From positions 1 through 6,393 of the forward strand of contig JAEYOB010000394.1 of the NCBI GenBank assembly GCA_023412175.1: a stretch of DNA of 6,393 nucleotides, written 5' to 3'. Below the pieces are notes generated by a model. That model was not told the origin of the DNA and did not search any database. It saw nothing but the letters and a program-made list of their open reading frames with translations. Made by a program: the position numbers and the translations under genes. This DNA is from Pseudomonadota bacterium. GTDB taxonomy: Bacteria; Pseudomonadota; Alphaproteobacteria; Azospirillales; Azospirillaceae. Shown here in pieces: positions 1 through 5,509 of the stretch. Every line of letters begins with the position of its first letter. Position 1 is the stretch's first letter.

Positions 1-432
1 GGACAGCGCTGCGGGCCGGTCGCCCTCGCGGCCCGCCAGCCCGACGCGCTCCAGCAGGCCGCGCGCCTCCTCCACCAGCGCCGGGGTGCGGCGCTCTCCG
101 CGCAGCGTGGCGCCGAGCAGCACGTTGTCGAGCACGCTCCGCCACGGCAGCAGCAGGTCCTGCTGCGCCATGTAGGCGACGCGGCCGGCCAGCGGCTGCC
201 CATCACCGGCGCTGACGGTGGTGGGCGGTTCAGGCTCGGCGAGGCCGGCGATCAGGCGCAGCAGGGTCGTCTTGCCGACGCCGCTTGGCCCCAGCAGGCA
301 GGTCACCGCCGCCGGTTCCAGCCGCAGGTTGAGGTCCTCGAACAGCGGGGTGCCGCCGTAGGTCAGGCGCGCCGAGGCGATGGTTACGGAAACCGGGGCC
401 GGGACGGATCCCGGACGGACAAGCGCGTGCAT
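1..432 (-). CDS. ABC transporter ATP-binding protein, NitT/TauT type, probably thiamine-precursor (ThiZ-like) import; 3' end outside window
   Basis: This is the N-terminal 144 residues of an ABC ATPase, which would hydrolyse ATP on the cytoplasmic face to drive uptake by a binding-protein-dependent importer. The Walker A motif GPSGVGKT lies at about residues 51-58. The Q-loop region AYMAQQDLLLPWRSVLDNV, at about 89-107, is typical of the SsuB/TauB/NrtD/ThiZ group. The reading frame leaves the window at ...RPAALS, just where the ABC signature (SGG) would be expected, so the signature, Walker B and H-loop are not visible. The start is the ATG directly after a TPP riboswitch; the frame is open and no better start is seen. 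The family alone would allow nitrate, sulfonate or taurine uptake. The riboswitch points instead to thiamine or its pyrimidine precursor HMP (ThiXYZ), so permease and binding-protein genes would be expected beyond the left edge. The family is secure; the substrate is inferred from the riboswitch. Confidence 0.9.
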   Translation of the reverse strand, partial: MHALVRPGSVPAPVSVTIASARLTYGGTPLFEDLNLRLEPAAVTCLLGPSGVGKTTLLRLIAGLAEPEPPTTVSAGDGQPLAGRVAYMAQQDLLLPWRSVLDNVLLGATLRGERRTPALVEEARGLLERVGLAGREGDRPAALS

Positions 433-435
433 GGC

Positions 436-528
436 TCACTGGTCCCTACGCCGGTGCGAACCGGATCAGGTTCCAGGGGTCGTCCCGCTCTTGGGACCTC
501 TCAGCCGACCGCCGGCTCCCCCCAGTGA
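436..528 (-). ncRNA. TPP riboswitch (thi box)
   Basis: Read on the minus strand, the element has the hallmark segments in order. P1 is a perfect 7-bp helix, TCACTGG (528-522) with CCAGTGA (442-436). Next come GGGGAGCC, the invariant CTGAGA (504-499), a P3 hairpin GTCCC/GGGAC, the core GGAACCTGAT, the P5 hairpin CCGG-TTCGCA-CCGG, and the closing CGTAGGGA. This matches the TPP-binding aptamer closely. P1 ends only 3 nt before the ATG of the ABC ATPase, leaving no room for a separate terminator hairpin. The purine-rich AGGGA (447-443), 10 nt upstream of the ATG, is itself part of the aptamer core. TPP binding should therefore block ribosome access directly and lower transporter synthesis when thiamine is plentiful. 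That mechanism is inferred from the layout; the riboswitch identity is clear from the sequence. Confidence 0.96.
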
Positions 529-538
529 TGAGGCGCGA

Positions 539-567
539 ACTATGGCAATTCGCCGCAGCGCGGGCAA
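539..567 (-). promoter_or_regulatory. candidate sigma70 promoter for the riboswitch and transporter transcript
   Basis: On the minus strand, TTGCCC (567-562) and CATAGT (544-539) are separated by exactly 17 nt. Each hexamer matches four of six consensus positions. The predicted transcription start would fall around 530-533, just upstream of the first base of riboswitch helix P1, which is where a riboswitch leader should begin. The -10 hexamer contains the TAG stop codon of the upstream DUF1194 gene. The match is modest and such motifs arise by chance, so the position relative to the aptamer is the main support. Read-through from the DUF1194 gene is the alternative. Confidence 0.4.
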
Positions 568-1301
568 GCGGCGTGCTGGGTGGCCGGCGCGGCGCCGGCG
601 ATTTCCAGCAAAAGCTTGGTGAGGATCGCCTGGGCGAAGGCGTCGAAGCCGTCCGCGACCACGATGAAGGCACCGGGGCCGCCGATCACGTTGTCGCGGT
701 AGTAGGCGTCCAGGTCGCGCGGCGGCTCGCCGCCCCAGGGGTTGGGGCGGTCGTTGACGATGGGCAGGCCGTTGATGGTGATGCCCCTGGATACCACCGC
801 GTCGCGCATGGGGATGAGCGGCGGGCCGCTGTTGTTGGGGCCGTCGCCGGAGATGTCGATGACCCGCCGCGTGCCCTCGAACCCGCTGCTCTCGAACAGG
901 GCGGCGGCGTAGGCGAGGCCGGCGCTGATCGAGGTCCAGCGCTCGCGGCCGATGCCGGTCTCGGCGAGGCGGTCGGCGAAGCCGGCGATGGCGTCGCGCC
1001 CGTCCAGCAGGGTCCAGCCGACCACCGTCTGCTGGTAGTGGTCGCCGGCCCACTCGACGTAGGCGACGGCGATGCGGCCGTACGGGCCGGACCGGATGGC
1101 GTTCATGACCTTCGGGTTGAGGAAGGCCTGGACATAGCCGCGGCGTTGCAGTTCCGCCTCGTCCGGATCGATGCTGCCGGAGACGTCGACGGCCAGCACC
1201 AGTTCCAGATCGACCGGGATGCCGTCCGCCGCCGTCCGGCCCGGTGCCAGCAGGGCCAGGAGCAGAAGCAGCGCGGCGAACGGGCGGAGCGGCGTCGGCA
1301 T
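540..1301 (-). CDS. DUF1194 family secreted von Willebrand factor A domain protein
   Basis: A 253-residue protein with an N-terminal signal peptide (MPTPLRPF, a long leucine/alanine core, then GRTAA at about residues 21-25), so it is probably exported to the periplasm. The rest is a VWA domain. The metal-ion-dependent adhesion site is visible as DVSGS at 39-43, with a threonine in RWTS (123) and an aspartate in ISGDG (153), so metal-dependent ligand binding is plausible. The motif spacing, GFEGTRRVIDISGDGPNN and the later ITINGLPI fit the DUF1194 family, whose cellular role is not established. The ATG at 1301 is preferred because it starts exactly at the signal peptide. The frame stays open to an ATG at 1391, but that adds 30 non-conserved-looking residues and overlaps the divergent acuC start. 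The GAGG upstream of 1301 abuts the ATG, so the ribosome-binding spacing is poor. An odd C-terminal tail carries CPRCG (246-250), a lone CxxC pair. Confidence 0.88.
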   Translation of the reverse strand: MPTPLRPFAALLLLLALLAPGRTAADGIPVDLELVLAVDVSGSIDPDEAELQRRGYVQAFLNPKVMNAIRSGPYGRIAVAYVEWAGDHYQQTVVGWTLLDGRDAIAGFADRLAETGIGRERWTSISAGLAYAAALFESSGFEGTRRVIDISGDGPNNSGPPLIPMRDAVVSRGITINGLPIVNDRPNPWGGEPPRDLDAYYRDNVIGGPGAFIVVADGFDAFAQAILTKLLLEIAGAAPATQHAACPRCGELP

Positions 1302-1389
1302 CCTCAACAAGAAGGGGCGTGATCGTACGGCGGCAAGGGGATAGGCACCGCGTTGACGGACGGATGCGGCTCGCCCACCTGTACGGGTC

Positions 1390-2499
1390 ATGGCACGACG
1401 TCCGCTTTTCCTGGGCAGCGAGGTCTACCGCGGGTCGAGTTACGGCCCGAAGCACCCGCTCGCCATCCCGCGCGTCTCGACGGCCATCGACCTCAGCCGG
1501 GCGATGGGCTGGCTGGACGAGGGCGCCTACATCGACACGCCGCCGGCCACGCCGGACGAACTGGCGCGCTTCCACCACCGCGACTACATCGCCGCCCTGG
1601 CCCGCGCCGAGGCCGAGCAGCGCGTCGATCCCGTGACCGCGGCGCGTCACAACCTCGGCAAGCTGGAGAACCCGATCTTCCCGGAGATGTACCGGCGCCC
1701 GGCGATCAGCACGGGGGCGGGGATCCAGGCGGCGCGCCTGCTGCTGGAGGAGCCGGGCATCGTCTACAGCCCGGCCAGCGGCACCCATCACGCCCGGCCC
1801 GGCCGCGCCAGCGGCTTCTGCTATTTCAACGCGCCGGTGCTGGCGATTCTGGAACTGCTCGATGCCGGGGTCGGGCGCGTCTACTACGTCGATCTCGACG
1901 CACACCACGGCGACGGCGTCGAGGAGGCGTTCGCCGATGACGACCGGGTGCTGACGCTGTCCGTGCACGAGGACGGCCGCTGGCCGTTCACCGGCAAGGC
2001 CGGGGAGCGTGCCGGGCGCATGGTGCGCAACCTGCCGGTGCCGCCGGGCTTCAACGACAGCGAGATGGACCATCTGGTGGAAGCGGCCATCCTGCCGCTC
2101 GGGCGCTGGTTCGCCCCCGAGGTGGTGGTGGTGCAGACCGGCGCGGACGCCTTGGCCGAAGACCCGCTGAGCCGGCTGGAGCTGTCCAACGGCGCGCTGT
2201 GGCGGGCCGTGGCGGCATTGATCGGGCTGGCGCCGCGGCTGCTGGTCGTCGGGGGCGGCGGCTACAATCCATGGTCGGTCGGGCGCTGCTGGGCCGGCGT
2301 CTGGGCGACGCTGAACGGCTTCGACCCTGCGGCCGTCCCGACGCACGCTGCGGAGGCGGTGCTGCGCGCCCTGACCTGGAGCCGGGGCGCCGGGCGCAAC
2401 CCGCCGGAACACTGGTTCACCACGCTTGCCGATGCGCCGCGTCCCGGCCCGGTGCGGGAGGCGGTGCGCCGCGTGGCTGCCCTGGCTTTGGAGCGGTGA
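1390..2499 (+). CDS. acuC: AcuC-type class I histone deacetylase family protein (acetoin utilization protein AcuC)
   Basis: A 369-residue cytoplasmic enzyme of the arginase/deacetylase fold, expected to remove acetyl groups from lysine with a catalytic zinc. All key elements are present. The paired catalytic histidines are H133-H134 in GTHHARPGRASGFCYFN. Zinc ligands D170 and H172 lie in VDLDAHHGDGVEEAF, and the third ligand D253 in TGADALAEDPL. The transition-state tyrosine is Y292 in GGGGYNPWSVGRCW. The GGGGY-xxW ending, ENPIFPEMY near residue 93 and the overall length resemble Bacillus AcuC more closely than the acetylpolyamine hydrolase branch. In Bacillus, AcuC deacetylates and reactivates acetyl-CoA synthetase. 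No acuA, acuB or acs gene is visible here, so that target is only an assumption. The gene is divergent from the DUF1194 gene across an 88-bp gap. Only a weak ACGGG precedes the ATG. Confidence 0.92.
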   Translation: MARRPLFLGSEVYRGSSYGPKHPLAIPRVSTAIDLSRAMGWLDEGAYIDTPPATPDELARFHHRDYIAALARAEAEQRVDPVTAARHNLGKLENPIFPEMYRRPAISTGAGIQAARLLLEEPGIVYSPASGTHHARPGRASGFCYFNAPVLAILELLDAGVGRVYYVDLDAHHGDGVEEAFADDDRVLTLSVHEDGRWPFTGKAGERAGRMVRNLPVPPGFNDSEMDHLVEAAILPLGRWFAPEVVVVQTGADALAEDPLSRLELSNGALWRAVAALIGLAPRLLVVGGGGYNPWSVGRCWAGVWATLNGFDPAAVPTHAAEAVLRALTWSRGAGRNPPEHWFTTLADAPRPGPVREAVRRVAALALER

Positions 2500-2655
2500 T
2501 GGCGGTTTTGAATAATTTCAATCAATTATCAACGAGGGTTTACGAAATCACAGCGCAACGCGTTGACCCGCAACAAAATATCGGCAACTCTTCCTATCCG
2601 GGCACAGGTTTACACGGGCCGTGCACTGGGGCTATGGGAGCGTTTGGTCCGGGAC
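2500..2655 (+). promoter_or_regulatory. A/T-rich intergenic spacer, probable promoter/regulatory region for the coiled-coil gene pair
   Basis: This gap between acuC and the next gene differs sharply in composition from everything around it: only 17 of the 50 bases at 2501-2550 are G or C. It holds an inverted repeat TTGAA-taat-TTCAA (2508-2521) and three close copies of TCAA (2518-2521, 2522-2525, 2529-2532). A possible -35, TTTACA (2609-2614, five of six consensus bases), is followed after 18 nt by a poor -10, TATGGG (2633-2638). I see no U-tract terminator for acuC. A regulatory role is inferred from composition and position; no individual site is secure. Confidence 0.35.
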
Positions 2656-3255
2656 ATGTCGAACACGCCCCTGCTCTTGATCGCCATCGGTGCGATCATG
2701 CTCGCGGCGCTCCCGGTGGCCGCGCTGATGAAGGATTTCCTGCCGGGATTCCTGGAACGCTCGGCCGGCCTCGACCATCTGGAAAGCCGCATCTACATCC
2801 TGCATTCGGAAGCGCACGATCTGCAGGACCGCGTCAACGCCGCGGTGGCGCGGCGCAACCAGCAGAATTCCGAGAGGCACCGGCTGGAAAGCGACATCCG
2901 CAAGATGGAGAAGGCCGTCAACGACCTCGCCGACCAGCCGCCGCTGTTCGTGCACGAGGTCGGCGAGCCGACCGCCGGGGCCTCCAAGTACACGGTCAAC
3001 GTTTCGCGCGAGGCGGCGGCGGCCCAGGCCCGCGCCAACGGCGAGCGGGCGCAGTCCAACCCGATCTGGCGCTACACCAACGTGGCCGAGGTGTGGGCGT
3101 CGGGCTTCGAGGAGGCCAAGCAGCTCGTCGAGACCGCCTTCCCCTTCAAGCTGGGCTACCAGAAGAGCTTCCAGAAGGGCGGCAGCGCCGCCGAGAAGAT
3201 GGTGGCCGAAGCGCAGGCGCGCGCGGTTGCGGAAGCCAAGGCGGCTTCGCTGTGA
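2656..3255 (+). CDS. hypothetical membrane-anchored coiled-coil protein (first of a tandem pair)
   Basis: I do not recognise this 199-residue protein. It begins with a hydrophobic segment (about residues 4-25, LLLIAIGAIMLAALPVAALM) that is a likely single membrane anchor. A heptad-like charged stretch (about 37-92, rich in E, R, Q, with regular leucines) suggests a coiled coil. A small C-terminal domain (about 95-172) contains PPLFVHEV, YTVNV and NPIWRY...VWA...GY, and the protein ends in an alanine/glutamate-rich tail. The ATG at 2656 is chosen because it directly precedes the anchor. The frame stays open upstream to TTG codons at 2644 and 2563, but those add residues without recognisable features; TTG 2644 has GGGAG just upstream and cannot be excluded. 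The stop overlaps the start of the next gene, so the two are probably translationally coupled. The C-terminal domain appears homologous to that of the neighbour. Function is unknown; a structural or envelope-associated role is only a guess. Confidence 0.75.
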   Translation: MSNTPLLLIAIGAIMLAALPVAALMKDFLPGFLERSAGLDHLESRIYILHSEAHDLQDRVNAAVARRNQQNSERHRLESDIRKMEKAVNDLADQPPLFVHEVGEPTAGASKYTVNVSREAAAAQARANGERAQSNPIWRYTNVAEVWASGFEEAKQLVETAFPFKLGYQKSFQKGGSAAEKMVAEAQARAVAEAKAASL

Positions 3256-3809
3256 CGCTCAACTTCCTGATCATCGTGGTCATCATCGCGCTGGCGGCGT
3301 GGCTGGGCAACGTGCTGCTGGCGCTGGAGAGCGTCGTGGGACAGTCGCGGACCCGGGTGAAGGCGGCGCGCGAGGCGATTTCCAAGCTGGAGGCCGCCAT
3401 CAAGCGCCACCAGCGCGAGGAGGACGCCGCCAACAAGGAAACCGACGGCGTCCTGAACGACATGATGGCGCTGCGCAGGAAGCAGGTGGAGGTTCAGCAG
3501 AAGCTGAGCGAGGAGCAGGGCAAGCGCCGGCCGCGGCTGCTGATCCTCAGCGACCGCCGCACCCCCGGCGACAAGGAATGGCTGGTCACCGTCGCCAACG
3601 TCCAGATCGGCGAGGTGGACGCCAGCCACCCGCTGGCCGGGGAGTGGGCGCGCGGGCGCGAGTATCTGGTGTGGGCCGAGACCGACCGCGACGCCGCCGA
3701 GCGCGCCTTGCGCCGCTTCAGCGCCCGGCCGGGCTATTCGGTGCGCGGGGTGACCCCGGTGAAGGAAGATCTGTACCCCACCGGCCGGCCGGCGCCCAAA
3801 TCGTCCTGA
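3252..3809 (+). CDS. hypothetical membrane-anchored coiled-coil protein (second of a tandem pair)
   Basis: A 185-residue protein I do not recognise. Its layout mirrors the upstream gene: an N-terminal membrane segment (about 4-26), a charged helical stretch likely to form a coiled coil (about 28-92), and a compact C-terminal domain (about 94-170) with PRLLILSD, WLVTVAN, EYLVWAETD and a closing PGYSVRGV. The start is GTG 3252, sharing GTGA with the upstream stop; AAGG (3238-3241) lies 10 nt before it. This start fits because the hydrophobic anchor follows at once. The same frame is open much further upstream, but there it runs through acuC and the first gene of the pair and does not look coding. 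The tail is proline-rich and basic. The overlap and shared architecture suggest the two proteins act together, perhaps as a heteromeric membrane complex. The pairing is inferred and the biochemical role unknown. Confidence 0.8.
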   Translation: MTLNFLIIVVIIALAAWLGNVLLALESVVGQSRTRVKAAREAISKLEAAIKRHQREEDAANKETDGVLNDMMALRRKQVEVQQKLSEEQGKRRPRLLILSDRRTPGDKEWLVTVANVQIGEVDASHPLAGEWARGREYLVWAETDRDAAERALRRFSARPGYSVRGVTPVKEDLYPTGRPAPKSS

Positions 3810-3890
3810 AGCTGGACAGGACGGCGGCGCACGGGCAAGGTCGCGACAACCGGACTCCGTGGCCGGACTTCCTGTGGATGGTTCCCAACG

Positions 3891-4367
3891 ATGATCGGAC
3901 GCCTCTTGAGCCGCTTCGTCCTCTGCTTCTCCGTCTTCCTGGCGGCCGCTCCCGGACCGGCGGACGCGCTGGAGCAGTTCGCGCGATCCTCGTTGACCGT
4001 GGAGACGGCGACCGGCGGACGGTTCCGCTTCAACGTGGAACTGGCGCAGACGCCGGCCCAGCAGGCGCAGGGCCTGATGTTCCGGGAGAAGATGGAGCCG
4101 GACGCCGGCATGCTGTTCATCTACGACGTGGTGCAGCCGGCGTCGTTCTGGATGAAGAACACGCTGATCCCGCTGGACATGCTGTTCATCGGCGCGGACG
4201 GGGTGATCGTGAACATCCATGAGCGCGCGGTGCCGAAGTCGCTGGACGCCGTACGCTCGGCGCGGCCGGTGAAGGCGATCCTGGAGATCAACGGCGGCAT
4301 GAGCGCGCGCCTCGGCATCCGGGCGGGCGACCGGGTGGTGCATCCGCTGATCTCCGGCACGAAGTAA
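3891..4367 (+). CDS. DUF192 family secreted protein
   Basis: A 158-residue protein with a signal peptide (MIGRLLSRFVLCFSVFLAAAP, probable cleavage after PADA near residue 26), so it should be exported to the periplasm. The remainder is a complete DUF192 domain. It has QGLMFREKM (60-68), GMLFIYD (73-79), the signature FWMKNTLIPLDMLFI (86-100), GVIVNIHERAVPKS (104-117), AILEINGG (129-136) and LGIRAGDRV (141-149). DUF192 proteins are small beta-rich proteins, widespread in bacteria and archaea, without an established biochemical role. The ATG at 3891 opens straight into the signal peptide; the upstream signal is weak (a GGATGG around 3876-3881). It lies 81 nt after the coiled-coil pair and 104 nt before the glycosyltransferase, so it may have its own promoter. 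The family is secure, the function unknown. Confidence 0.92.
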   Translation: MIGRLLSRFVLCFSVFLAAAPGPADALEQFARSSLTVETATGGRFRFNVELAQTPAQQAQGLMFREKMEPDAGMLFIYDVVQPASFWMKNTLIPLDMLFIGADGVIVNIHERAVPKSLDAVRSARPVKAILEINGGMSARLGIRAGDRVVHPLISGTK

Positions 4368-4462
4368 TACGCCCGGCACCTCCGACCGGCCGCGTGGGGC
4401 GGCGCGGTCTTTGGGCTTTACCCGGCCCGCCGGGCGGCGTACCTCAACCCCATCGAGGCGCC

Positions 4463-4466
4463 GAGG
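4463..4466 (+). promoter_or_regulatory. ribosome binding site of the glycosyltransferase gene
   Basis: GAGG lies 5 nt before the GTG at 4472, a good Shine-Dalgarno spacing. This decides the start. The same frame remains open to a GTG at 4394, but that longer form adds a glycine/proline-rich stretch unlike the start of a glycosyltransferase. The next ATG (4493) has no comparable site. Confidence 0.6.
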
Positions 4467-4471
4467 CACGC

Positions 4472-5491
4472 GTGACCGCTTCCCCTTTCCATGTCATGGC
4501 CTTCACCGGCGGCGCGACCGTGCCGGCCGCGCGGTTCCGCGTGCGCCAGTATGGTCCGGCCCTGGCCGGGCAGGGCATCGTCCTGGACGAATCCTACCCG
4601 TCCCTGGGGGCCTATCCGCCCCGCGCACGGGCGTTGCGCCCGGCCTGGGCGGCGGCCTCGCTGCTCCAGCGGTTGCCGTCCGTGCTGGCGAGCCGCTCGG
4701 CCGATGCCGTCCTGCTCCAGCGCGAGATGCTCTCGACGCTCTACACGCTGGAAGGGCTGACCGGCCGCCCCCGGGTGCTGGATGTGGACGACGCCATCCA
4801 CCTGTTCCGCGGCGGCCGCACGGCCGAACGGCTGGCGCGCGCCTGCGATCTGGTGATCGCCGGCAACGCCTGGCTGGCCGAGGTCTACGGCGCCTGGAAC
4901 CGGTCCGTGGCGGTGCTGCCCACGGCGGTCGACACCGACGCGCTGCCGGCCGCGCCTTACCCGGCGGAGCCGGTGATCGGCTGGATCGGCACATCCGGCA
5001 ACCTGCGCTATCTGTACGCCGTGGAGGACGCGCTGGCCGCGGTGCTGGAGCGGTTCAGCCGCGCGCGCCTGCTGGTATGCTGCGACGGTTCGCCGGCGTT
5101 CCGCCGCCTGCCGGAAGAGCGCATCGACGTGCTGCCCTGGTCACCGGGTGTCGAGCCGGCGTTCTTCGCCCGCATCGCCGTCGGCCTGATGCCGCTGGAG
5201 GACGGCACCTGGGAACGCGGCAAATGCTCCTTCAAGATGTTGCAGTACATGGCCGCAGGCCGTCCGGTGGCGGTCTCGCCGGTGGGCATGAACGCCGACG
5301 TGCTGGCGCACGGCGAAGTGGGTTACGCCGCCCGCGACCGCGGCGAATGGGTGGACGCGCTCTCCGCGCTGCTGGTCGATCCCGACCGCGCCGCCGGCAT
5401 GGGGCGGCTGGGTCGCGAGGTGGTGGAGGCGCACTACAGCCTTCGGGCATTGGCACCGAAGCTTGCGGCGCTGCTGCGCAGCGTGGCATAG
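4472..5491 (+). CDS. glycosyltransferase family 4 (GT-B fold, group 1) protein
   Basis: A 339-residue cytoplasmic or membrane-associated enzyme expected to transfer a sugar from a nucleotide-sugar donor to a growing glycan. The N-terminal acceptor half starts with the glycine-rich MAFTGG (9-14) and the basic RFRVRQY (21-27), followed by RVLDVDDAIHLF (101-112) and DLVIAGNAWLAE (126-137). The linker VLPTAVDTD (148-156) leads to the donor-binding half, which begins with IGWIGTSGNLRYL (169-181). It continues through GLMPLEDGTWERGKCSFKML (238-257) and QYMAAGRPVAVSPVGMNADVL (258-278), and ends with HYSL (321-324). The last block is the usual nucleotide-sugar-binding region of GT4 enzymes. Neither sugar nor acceptor can be read from the sequence. 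The flippase gene 18 nt downstream suggests a shared operon for exopolysaccharide, capsule or O-antigen. The family is secure, the specificity unknown. Confidence 0.88.
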   Translation: MTASPFHVMAFTGGATVPAARFRVRQYGPALAGQGIVLDESYPSLGAYPPRARALRPAWAAASLLQRLPSVLASRSADAVLLQREMLSTLYTLEGLTGRPRVLDVDDAIHLFRGGRTAERLARACDLVIAGNAWLAEVYGAWNRSVAVLPTAVDTDALPAAPYPAEPVIGWIGTSGNLRYLYAVEDALAAVLERFSRARLLVCCDGSPAFRRLPEERIDVLPWSPGVEPAFFARIAVGLMPLEDGTWERGKCSFKMLQYMAAGRPVAVSPVGMNADVLAHGEVGYAARDRGEWVDALSALLVDPDRAAGMGRLGREVVEAHYSLRALAPKLAALLRSVA

Positions 5492-5509
5492 CCAAGCAAC
5501 CGCCGCCGC

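Noticed and set aside
1353..1358. TTGACG upstream of acuC as a -35 promoter element.
   Set aside because: No acceptable -10 hexamer lies 16-18 nt downstream; the nearest T/A-containing hexamers are at the wrong spacing.
466..2412. A very long open frame on the minus strand, about 648 codons, spanning acuC and part of the DUF1194 gene.
   Set aside because: It is antisense to acuC, whose catalytic motifs are intact, and its translation is a low-complexity Arg/Pro/Ala/Gly product typical of a shadow frame in GC-rich DNA.
2563..2655. TTG 2563 as the start of the first coiled-coil protein.
   Set aside because: It has no ribosome-binding site, lies in the A/T-rich spacer, and adds 31 featureless residues ahead of the membrane anchor. 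The ATG at 2656 is more natural.
2199..3251. Open frame continuing upstream of the second coiled-coil gene, which would give a 536-residue protein.
   Set aside because: The upstream portion overlaps acuC and the first coiled-coil gene in another frame and has no recognisable domain. The hydrophobic anchor right after GTG 3252 marks the natural start.
3850..3869. Two CCGGACT copies, 13 nt apart, in the gap before the DUF192 gene.
   Set aside because: They are too short to separate from chance in this composition and are not placed like a known operator.
4421..4434. CCCGG-CCCG-CCGGG hairpin downstream of the DUF192 gene as a terminator.
   Set aside because: The stem is short and no T-run follows. 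Such palindromes are common by chance in DNA this rich in G and C.
3156..4469. Long minus-strand open frame opposite the coiled-coil pair and the DUF192 gene.
   Set aside because: It is antisense to three well-supported genes and its product is rich in Arg, Pro, His and Ala with no domain.
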